Source of the DNA: DAOPYU01 sp942493245
GTDB taxonomy: Bacteria; Sumerlaeota; Sumerlaeia; UBA8349
Direction: 5' to 3'
Length of the DNA stretch: 64,000 bases
NCBI GenBank assembly: GCA_942493245.1
Contig: OW818685.1
Location: 5,890,001 to 5,954,000, forward strand
Positions 1 through 6,562 of the stretch are shown here, one piece after another. The position numbers were made by a program, and so were the translations under genes. Position 1 is the stretch's first letter; every line of letters starts with the position of its first letter. The notes beneath the pieces are model-generated. The model saw only the letters and a program-made list of their open reading frames with translations, was not told the origin of the DNA and searched no databases.

Positions 1-924
1 GGTTCCGCCTGCGGACCGGTCCAGGCGCTCGAGGAGATCTATCGGGAACTGGCCCGGTCGGAGACGCCTGTGGTGCGTCCGTCCCGGGTTCAACGCGCTT
101 TTCCGTACTCGCCCGCGAGCGCCGTTGCCAAGCGCTTTCAGGCGCAGGGCGCCTGTCAAATGGTCAACGCGGGTGGCGCTTCGTCGCTGGCGGCACTGGC
201 CACGGCGGCCAGCCTCATCCGCTCGGGCGTCGTGGATGTTGCGCTCGTGGGCGGGGTGGACTGCCCCCTGGCGCCAGATTACTTCCGCCTGTGGGACGCC
301 GTGCGGTTGCTGACGCGCGACCATAACCGTCAGCCCGAGACCGCATCGCGCCCCTTCGACTACGCGCGGAGCGGCATTGTCCTGGCCGAGGGGTGCGGTT
401 TTGTCGTGCTGGAGCGCGAAGAAACGGCGCGGGCGCGTGAGGTGTCCCTCTATGCGGAAGTATTGGGATTAGGCCAGAGTTTCTGCGGTCCCTCGGATGG
501 CCGGGCGCGCACGGCGGCCCAGGCCGCCTCGATGTCGCAGGCGATCGCGCAAGCCGGAACGGCTTGTCCACAGATCGAGCACGTTCAGGCAAGCGCCATG
601 TCGTCGCCGTCGGGCGACGCGCAGGAGGCCGAAGCAATTGCGCAGGCATTGGGCAATCAAGTTGGACTCGCGCTGGTCAGTTCGGTCAAGTCCATGATCG
701 GCCAGTCGCCCGGCGCGGCGGGCATGCTGTCGCTGATCGCGACGCTGCTGGGGATAAAAGAAGGGTTCATCCCCCCGACGCTCAACCTCCACGAGCCGGA
801 CGCGGAATTTTCCGCGCTGCGGTTTGTGCCCGACGAAGCGCAGCCGTTCGTTTATTCAACGGCTCTGGTCAACGCCTTCGACCCGGCGGGTCTGAACGCC
901 TCGGTGGTCGTGCGGGAGTGCTGA
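1..924 (+). CDS. Ketosynthase-like protein lacking the catalytic triad (chain-length-factor-like), 5' end outside window
   Basis: The frame is open from base 1 to a TGA at 922-924, giving about 307 residues of the C-terminal two thirds of a beta-ketoacyl synthase fold. Recognisable family blocks are the nucleophile-elbow region (VNAGGASSL), FDYARSGIVLAEGCG, the block VQASAMSSPSGDAQE, and SVKSMIGQSPGAAG. At the usual active-site Cys there is Gly, the first catalytic His (normally in a NAHGT-like block) is Ser, and the second (normally KSMIGH) is Gln. The fold is preserved but all three catalytic residues are replaced. This is typical of chain-length factors (KS-beta), which pair with an active ketosynthase in type II polyketide, aryl-polyene and related polyene systems. 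The partner should lie just upstream, outside the window. It could instead be a decaying FabF paralogue. The family call is firm; the partner role is inferred. Confidence 0.8.
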   Translation, partial: GSACGPVQALEEIYRELARSETPVVRPSRVQRAFPYSPASAVAKRFQAQGACQMVNAGGASSLAALATAASLIRSGVVDVALVGGVDCPLAPDYFRLWDAVRLLTRDHNRQPETASRPFDYARSGIVLAEGCGFVVLEREETARAREVSLYAEVLGLGQSFCGPSDGRARTAAQAASMSQAIAQAGTACPQIEHVQASAMSSPSGDAQEAEAIAQALGNQVGLALVSSVKSMIGQSPGAAGMLSLIATLLGIKEGFIPPTLNLHEPDAEFSALRFVPDEAQPFVYSTALVNAFDPAGLNASVVVREC

Positions 925-1009
925 ACGAAAGAGACTGAGACAAGGGCTTTGGAAAAGGATTGCGCCAGACGGTCGCCCGATGCGTAAGGCCATGCAAGGC
1001 TGAAAAGCG

Positions 1010-1311
1010 ATGGCGAACATTCCGGTGGACCGGGAACTTCTCGCGACTTTCTGTCAGCAGCGCCACATCCGGCGGCTGTCTCTGTTCGGTTCCGTCTTGC
1101 GTCCGATTTTAGCCCCCAGAGCGACGTGGACGTGCTGGTGGAGTTTGAACCGGCCCACACGCCGGGACTTCTGGGCATAGCGCGCCTGGAACGGGAACTG
1201 TCCGCTTTCTTTGACGGCCACAAGACCGATCTGCGAACCGCCGAGGACTTGAGCCGACACTTTCGCCAGGAGGTTCTTCAGAGTGTGGAGGTCCAGTATG
1301 CGCAGGGATGA
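1010..1311 (+). pseudogene. MntA-like minimal nucleotidyltransferase (antitoxin), frameshifted
   Basis: An ATG at 1010 starts a peptide ending in RRLSLFGSV, the GS motif of minimal nucleotidyltransferases. About 90 nt in, the frame is lost. One base appears to be missing near 1099-1102, because the next frame continues exactly as expected with SDFSPQSDVDVLVEFEP, containing the DxD metal-binding motif, and runs to a TGA at 1309-1311. Joined, the protein would be about 100 residues, normal for MntA. In intact systems MntA AMPylates and neutralises the HEPN toxin HepT. The stop lies just inside the start of the HEPN remnant, as expected for this operon. A single-base assembly error could also explain the shift, but the partner gene is also truncated, which favours real decay. 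Confidence 0.75.
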
Positions 1312-1387
1312 CCGTGTGCGTCTGTGGCGCATGCTGGATGCAGATCAGGAGGCCCTGATGCTTCGGGAAACCTTCGAAATAGATTGA
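1298..1387 (+). pseudogene. HepT-like HEPN toxin remnant, N-terminal 29 codons
   Basis: An ATG at 1298-1300 overlaps the end of the nucleotidyltransferase by 14 bases. It begins MRRDDRVRLWRMLDADQEAL, which resembles the amino terminus of HepT-type HEPN proteins (usually about 110 residues). A TGA follows after 29 codons, so the catalytic Rx4-6H region is absent. No continuation of the HEPN domain is visible in the following sequence, which leads straight into an unrelated gene. I read this as the stub of a lost toxin. The match rests on a short stretch plus the neighbouring MntA remnant. Confidence 0.55.
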
Positions 1388-1410
1388 CCTCTCGAAAATG
1401 GGAAACCCCG

Positions 1411-1911
1411 ATGGATCTCGACAGGTATAGCATAGTCTTTCCGACGGCCTGCCTTCTTTCGGCTTTCTGTGGCGGGTTTCTGTCCAAGCAATATGGTTTC
1501 TGGGCCTTGATCTGGGGGAGTTTCGTTGCGTTCCCGTTTGCCTGTGTTTTCATGGTTGTACTCTCCGACATGTGTTCCTTCATGAGCGGTCTTCTGGGTG
1601 AATTCAGACAGAGAAACCCGGACTGCCAGAAGTGCGGAGCAAACCAATATGAAAGTATTGGCTATAAGAGTCTGAACACCCGTATCGGTCGAGAAGTTGT
1701 CCAATGTACGGTGTGTGGCGCGCGATATGCCACTCAATTTGATGAAGGGACCGATTTTCCAACTCGTGAATTGTGTTATCTCTTGGAGCCAAATGGAGAC
1801 AGGGAAAGATTGTACGCAAAAAGAGGGGCGCTGGTATGGGGGAAATGGAAGAAGATCCCAATCGTTCCATCTCATGAGAAAGTCCCCCACAAGAGGATCT
1901 CTGGCAAATGA
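1411..1911 (+). CDS. Two-TM membrane protein with cytoplasmic zinc ribbon (first of a tandem pair)
   Basis: A 166-residue protein of no family I recognise. The ATG at 1411 (MDLDRYS) was chosen over upstream in-frame codons because it sits directly before the hydrophobic part. Residues 5-55 form two membrane segments. They are followed by a soluble domain with two CxxCG knuckles about 30 residues apart (CQKCG and CTVCG), a zinc-ribbon signature, then a LLEPNGDRERLY segment and a basic tail. The stop overlaps the ATG of the next gene by four bases (ATGA), so the two are probably translationally coupled. The neighbour has the same architecture and order of motifs, indicating local duplication. 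Function is unknown; metal-dependent assembly or protein contact at the inner membrane is a guess. Confidence 0.7.
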   Translation: MDLDRYSIVFPTACLLSAFCGGFLSKQYGFWALIWGSFVAFPFACVFMVVLSDMCSFMSGLLGEFRQRNPDCQKCGANQYESIGYKSLNTRIGREVVQCTVCGARYATQFDEGTDFPTRELCYLLEPNGDRERLYAKRGALVWGKWKKIPIVPSHEKVPHKRISGK

Positions 1912-2384
1912 ACCTTTCGGAACTCCTTGTATTTCTGACGGCGATCTTTTACGGGTGGTGTACCTCCAGAATGCTTTGGAGTTCGCATCGAATAATGGGG
2001 CTTGTGGGTGGCTTTCTTGTCGGACTTACATTGGGGATCGCCATCCTGTTCGCTAATTATTACCTCTATCACTTCCTTGAATCTTGGATGAAGAAGCGGA
2101 TTCCCCATCTCCCGAACTGTTCAAAGTGCGGGGAGAATTACTACACGCACGACAAACACTACAACTCGAGGGGGATAGATACGGTCGCTTCGTATCGTTG
2201 CTCGTCGTGTGGAACCGTTTACCTCTGCCTGAATGACGTCCTGCTTCTTGAACGACGGGAGGATGGAACAAAGTACCCCTATATGAAAAAGAAGGGAATT
2301 CTGCAGCGTTGGGAACCCGCAATCCCGCGGAAAGAATCTTTCCTTACCTACAAAAAACGGTGGGCAGACGCCGATAAAAGATGA
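1908..2384 (+). CDS. Two-TM membrane protein with cytoplasmic zinc ribbon (second of a tandem pair)
   Basis: A 158-residue paralogue of the preceding gene, starting within its stop codon. Two membrane segments lie at about residues 5-55. CSKCG and CSSCG follow, spaced much as in the first copy, then LLLERREDGTKYPY and a W-rich basic tail. The copies share layout and motif spacing but differ at most other positions, so the duplication is old or the copies have specialised. A strong palindromic repeat lies 80 bases after the stop and may end the transcript. No family was recognised. Confidence 0.7.
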   Translation: MNLSELLVFLTAIFYGWCTSRMLWSSHRIMGLVGGFLVGLTLGIAILFANYYLYHFLESWMKKRIPHLPNCSKCGENYYTHDKHYNSRGIDTVASYRCSSCGTVYLCLNDVLLLERREDGTKYPYMKKKGILQRWEPAIPRKESFLTYKKRWADADKR

Positions 2385-2462
2385 TCGCGCAAGCGCGGTT
2401 CATCGTGTTGTTTTTGTCCATCCGGGTATATTTGTGGGCCCGAAGAACGCTTCAAAAAAGTC

Positions 2463-2532
2463 GACAGGATCACAGGATTTTCAGGATGCCGGATATCCCG
2501 TTCCGGCATCCTGAAAATCCTGTGATTCTGTC
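2463..2532. repeat. Dispersed palindromic repeat, copy 1 (30-bp arms)
   Basis: Arms 2463-2492 and 2503-2532 pair at 29 of 30 positions around a 10-base loop. The core is AGGATTTTCAGGATGCCGG and its complement. A second, less perfect copy of the same family lies at 24300-24366. Both sit directly after gene ends, so terminator activity is plausible, although no clean T-tract follows. Confidence 0.85.
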
Positions 2533-2588
2533 CTATTCTTCTGAAAACCTCCGTTGAATGTTCTTGTGGCCTTTTCTTCACATCCCCG

Positions 2589-4005
2589 TGAGGTTCCCCC
2601 CGTCCATTGGACAGGGATCGGGTAGGATTAAGGTGTGACGCCTGACGACCCGATCATGTTTTTTTCTCGCTTATTTGACGGAAGGGGCGGTCGGGGTCGG
2701 TTCCCGCGTCCCGTCCCCTTCGCGTCGTTTTGAGGGCATCTTTAACCTACCATTCGGCGCTGATCGGATCAATTCATTTGGTCAGCGAAATCTCTGTTTT
2801 GCTGCTTCGCAGTCTCAAAGCCGTTCGCCCAGTGAACCTCCTGGGGCGTGCGGTAGCCAAGCGACTGATGCGGCCGCTGCGTGTTGTAGAATCGGAAGTA
2901 CGCCCCGAGCGCCTTGTCCGCAGCGGGCGGGTCCGCATACTCGCACAGGTACACCTCCTCGTACTTCACGCTGCGCCACAGGCGTTCCGTGAAGATGTTG
3001 TCGAAGCAGCGGCCCCGCCCGTCCATGCTGATCCGGATGCCGCTCTCCTCCAGCCGTTTCGTGAACGCCCCGCTGGTGAACTGCACGCCCTGGTCGGTGT
3101 TGAAAATATCGGGACACCCCAGACGCAGCGCCTCGTCGAGAGTCTCGACGCAAAACGAGGTGTCGAGCGAGTTCGAGAGCCGCCACGCCAGCACGTAACG
3201 GCTGAACCAGTCGATCACCGCCGTCAGGTAGAGAAAACCGCCCGCCAGGCCGATGTACGTGATGTCGGACGCCCAGACCTGGTTGGGGCGCACGATCGGC
3301 AGATCCCGCAGCAAATACGGGTACTTCTTGTGCTGCGGCGCGCTGTGGCTCAGGCCCTTGCGCGGCGCCACGGCCCGCAACCCCATCACCCGCATGAGCC
3401 GCTCGACCCGCTTGTGGTTGATCGGCTGGCCGAGGGTGCGCGAGAGGTGCGCGGTCATCTTGGGCGAACCGTAGAACGGAAAGCAGGTGTAGATCTCGTC
3501 GATCCGGCGCATCAGTTCCAACTCCTGAGGGTCGCGTTCCACCGGCTGGTAGTAGTAGGTCGAGCGCGGCAGACCGAGCAGGGCGCACTGGCGCGAAATG
3601 GCCAGTTCCCCGTGCCCCGGCTCCACCAGCGCCCGCGCCTGGCCGGGGTCAAGCGCCGCACTTTTTTTAGCCAGTCGAGTTCCACCTTGAGCCGTCCGAT
3701 CTGCTCGTAGAGTTGGCTGGTCTCTTCCGCCTCCTTTCCCGGCCGCTTGCGCCGGTCGGCGAAAGCCCCGCTCAGGGATTCCACCGCCTGCTTCTTCCAC
3801 ATCACCACCTGGTGGGGATGGATGCCGCGCTCGCTGGCAATCTCATTGATCGTCCGCTTGCCGCGAATTGCCTCCAGTGCCACCTCCGCCTTGAAAGACG
3901 CACTGAAACGTCGCCTCTTTTCGCTCATTTTCCCCACTCCTTCCTGGACACAAGCCTAACAGAATACCACCTTAAAGGCCTGTCCAGTTTTCGGGGGGAA
4001 CTTCA
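2589..4005 (-). mobile_element. Complete IS3-family insertion sequence, 1417 bp
   Basis: The element is bounded by imperfect terminal inverted repeats of about 27 bp: TGAGGTTCCCCCCGTCCATT at the left, and at the right the complement of TGAAGTTCCCCCCGAAAACT; both continue GGACAGG (22 of 27 match). They start TG and end CA as usual for IS3. A 3-bp target duplication CCG lies at 2586-2588 and 4006-4008. It carries one frameshift-fused orfA/orfB on the minus strand. Its right end lies six bases from the stop of a duplicated gene fragment (4012-4122). The intact ends and duplication suggest recent arrival. Confidence 0.93.
2769..3928 (-). CDS. IS3-family transposase OrfAB (programmed -1 frameshift)
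   Basis: OrfA starts at ATG 3928 (MSEKRRRFSASFKAEVAL), with a helix-turn-helix and a leucine-zipper region ending in LDWLKK. On the minus strand a run of seven A followed by G (plus-strand 3662-3668) is the classic IS3 slippery site. A -1 shift continues into OrfB as LKKSAALDPGQ. OrfB carries the rve integrase core with DDE residues in ASDITYIG, FNTDQGVQF and NIFTERLWRSVK. It ends at 2769. Unusually, the zero frame of OrfA has no early stop after the slip site and stays open to 3512, giving a 138-residue unshifted product. The transposase looks intact and probably active. Confidence 0.92.
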
Positions 4006-4011
4006 CCGCGA

Positions 4012-4122
4012 TTACTTTGGACCGATCGTTAAACTCTGATACCGGAAGTCGTCGGGGCCGGTGTAGATCGCACCGATGGACTGATCGAGGTAACGGGCGA
4101 CATCCTCCACCGGATAGTCCTC
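4012..4122 (-). pseudogene. Duplicated 3' fragment of the DUF3352-like gene
   Basis: The last 33 or so codons (PVEDVARYLDQSIGAIYTGP... to TIGPK and stop) match the carboxyl end of the full gene at 6563-8452 at 29 of 33 residues. The DNA is nearly identical from the shared stop region through GATCGAGGTAACGGGC. Nothing upstream (4123-4365) resembles the rest of that gene. The fragment and the complete gene form direct repeats about 2.55 kb apart, enclosing the GH43 gene. It is a remnant of a tandem copy or of a recombination event. Confidence 0.85.
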
Positions 4123-4365
4123 TCTTGTTTTGCCATACCTAAAAGTATGCACGTGCAAAGATTTCTCTTGCGTATTCTGCGCCACACCATAAAGTAACCA
4201 AGACAATTGGGATAAGACTTTCTTCGGAAATACAACCCATGTGGATCGGTGATTTGTGTTCACTCGAAAGTACAGCGGAAACAACAAGACGATGCACAAG
4301 AAATCCAAGTGCTTTTCGAGACCGGAAACCAACCGGATAGAATGACAGGAAAGGGTGAATCCTCC

Positions 4366-6441
4366 ATGAAACGATCGCTTCGAAACCTCTTCTTCCTCGC
4401 GTATGTCCTGAACCTGCTTGTTTTTGTTCGCGTCGAAGCCGCCGACCCGGCCCACAAGACACCGCGCGTCCGAGCAGGCCTGGGATACTACACCCTCCTG
4501 CCCAATAAACTCCTTCTGACGAGCGTGGTCAGCAATGACGGCGCCGGACCACTGAAATGCCAGTGGAGCAAGATAAGCGGCCCGGGTGAGGTTGTGTTCG
4601 AAAAGCCCGCAGCACAGACCACCTATGCCACGGCGACTCAGCCGGGGCATTATGTTTTCCAGATCACCGCGAGCAAAGATATGCAGACATCTTCGGCGCA
4701 AACCGCCGTCAATGTGTATCCTGCGGGGTCCGGTTTCGGTAACCCGATCCTGCCCGGCATGTTTCCGGATCCGCACATCCTGTTCGACGAGGGGAAATTC
4801 TACATTTATGCCACCTCAATGGAAAACGAGAAAGGCGCCTATGGCCGCGCCTCGGTCTGGATGTCGGACGATTTCGTGAACTGGGAAATGAAACTGACCA
4901 ACTGGCCGGCTTTGGGCCAGTTCGGTGGAGATATATGGGCGCCCGATATAATCAAGAAAAACGAGAAATACTACCAGTTTGCCACTCGTTCCGGTGGCTA
5001 CGACACTTGGATCGGCGTAGCCGACCACCCCGCGGGTCCCTGGAAAAACCTCCGCGAGGACAACTCGCCCATCGTCAGCGGCGGAGGAAACGCGGGCCGC
5101 ATTGTAGCGGCCTACAACATGGACTCCCACCCCTTCATTGACGAGGACGGGCAGGCCTACATGTATTGGGGATGGTCCGAGGCCATGGCGGCCAAACTCA
5201 CACCCGACCTGAAAGATATTGACGGAGAAGTCCATTTTCTTAAGGGAACCAAGTGGATCGCCAAGGGCGGGGACCTGCCGCAATGGTTGATGGTGGACCT
5301 GGGGGAATCGCAACCGATCACTCGGGTCGTGACCTCGCCCGAGTTCAACCATGTCGCTTATGGCTACAAGATTGAAACGTCCGACGACAAAGCGACTTGG
5401 AGTCTGTTCGCGGACCGGACTGGGAACAAGACCGAAAAGGCCGGTGAAGGCTACTTGAACGAGGCGAAAGCCACCGGGCGTTATGTCCGGATCACGTTGA
5501 ATTTCTGCGAGGGCAACTGGGCGGGACTGTATGATTTCAGCGTCTTTTCGGGCGACAAACTGATTTCTCGAGGGAAACCGGCAACCGCTTCTTCCACACA
5601 AGGCAACGGGACGGAACCCGCCAACGCCGTGGATGCCTCGAACGGTCCCCGCCTTCAGGACTTCGTCGAGGGTTCCTACATGATCAAGCGGAACGGAACC
5701 TATTACCTCATGTATTCCTCCGGCGCCCTGCACGACGGTTCGTATTCCGTGCATTACGCCATGAGCAAGAACCCGTTCGGTCCCTTCACGTCACCGCCCG
5801 AGAATGAAATACTCGCCTCCAATCCAGAACAGACCACCAAGGGCCCCGGTCATCACTCCGTTCTGAAATTTAAGGACCAGTACTACATCGTCTATCACCA
5901 GCACAACCAGCCGCACGAGGGAGCCGGCGGGGTTTTCCGGCAGGCGTGCGCGGACAAACTCGAGTTCAACGGCGACGGAACCTTGAAAAAAGTCGTCCCA
6001 ACCCAGACTGGCGTCGGACCTCTGCAACCACTGGCCGAGCAGGGAACTGACGTGGCGCGCGGCACATACGCAACGGCGACGAGCGTCAAGGGGGCCAACT
6101 ATGTGCCCGAATATGCTCTCGACCATAACTTCGCCAGCAAGTGGTGCGCCGCGACCAACGACTACCCGCAGACGCTGACCGTGGACTTGGCGGGCAAACG
6201 CGCTATCAGTCGGATTGAAACGAGTTTTGAATACCCGACTCTCTCCTACAAATACCGGATCGAAACCTCGCTGGACGGCAAAATCTGGTCGAAGTACGCA
6301 GACAGAACCGCGGAATTTTCTTTGGCGGCAAGCCCCTGCAAAGATACAGGACAGGTGGACGCGGCTTTTATCAGAATCACAATCACCGGCTGCCAAAGGC
6401 CCGAAAACGGCGCGGGCCTCTACTCCTTCCGGGTGTACTGA
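4366..6441 (+). CDS. Secreted GH43-type glycosidase with a discoidin domain nested in the catalytic propeller
   Basis: A 691-residue exported enzyme. ATG 4366 is chosen because it opens a signal peptide (residues 1-25, ending VEA-AD); the frame upstream lacks one. Residues about 40-120 form an Ig/PKD-like domain. The five-bladed GH43 propeller starts at FGNPILPGMFPDPHILFDEG, with putative base Asp135, modulating Asp253 (MDSHPFID) and acid Glu435 (FVEGSYMIKRNG). Between Asp253 and Glu435, residues about 296-425 are an F5/8 type C (discoidin) domain. A second discoidin domain closes the protein (about 555-691). GH43 enzymes act on arabinan, xylan or galactan side chains; the substrate cannot be read here. 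The discoidin domains should bind carbohydrate. It is flanked by direct repeats of a neighbouring gene's tail and ends at a perfect hairpin. Confidence 0.88.
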   Translation: MKRSLRNLFFLAYVLNLLVFVRVEAADPAHKTPRVRAGLGYYTLLPNKLLLTSVVSNDGAGPLKCQWSKISGPGEVVFEKPAAQTTYATATQPGHYVFQITASKDMQTSSAQTAVNVYPAGSGFGNPILPGMFPDPHILFDEGKFYIYATSMENEKGAYGRASVWMSDDFVNWEMKLTNWPALGQFGGDIWAPDIIKKNEKYYQFATRSGGYDTWIGVADHPAGPWKNLREDNSPIVSGGGNAGRIVAAYNMDSHPFIDEDGQAYMYWGWSEAMAAKLTPDLKDIDGEVHFLKGTKWIAKGGDLPQWLMVDLGESQPITRVVTSPEFNHVAYGYKIETSDDKATWSLFADRTGNKTEKAGEGYLNEAKATGRYVRITLNFCEGNWAGLYDFSVFSGDKLISRGKPATASSTQGNGTEPANAVDASNGPRLQDFVEGSYMIKRNGTYYLMYSSGALHDGSYSVHYAMSKNPFGPFTSPPENEILASNPEQTTKGPGHHSVLKFKDQYYIVYHQHNQPHEGAGGVFRQACADKLEFNGDGTLKKVVPTQTGVGPLQPLAEQGTDVARGTYATATSVKGANYVPEYALDHNFASKWCAATNDYPQTLTVDLAGKRAISRIETSFEYPTLSYKYRIETSLDGKIWSKYADRTAEFSLAASPCKDTGQVDAAFIRITITGCQRPENGAGLYSFRVY

Positions 6442-6452
6442 TTTATTCCACC

Positions 6453-6513
6453 CCACGCTCGACACGAAAGGGCACGAAAACATTGTTTTCGTGCCCTTTC
6501 GTGTCGAGCGTGG
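6453..6513. terminator. 29-bp perfect hairpin between convergent genes
   Basis: Arms 6453-6481 and 6485-6513 are perfectly complementary with a 3-base loop. The inner part is GGGCACGAAAAC and its complement. It lies between the stops of the GH43 gene (plus) and the DUF3352-like gene (minus), so it can serve as a shared terminator. It resembles cacgaaa-type repeats seen in many genomes and may be a mobile palindrome reused as terminator. Confidence 0.75.
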
Positions 6514-6562
6514 TTCAAACCCAAAGTTTTTTTACGTCACTCCGACCGATTACTTCCCCCTT

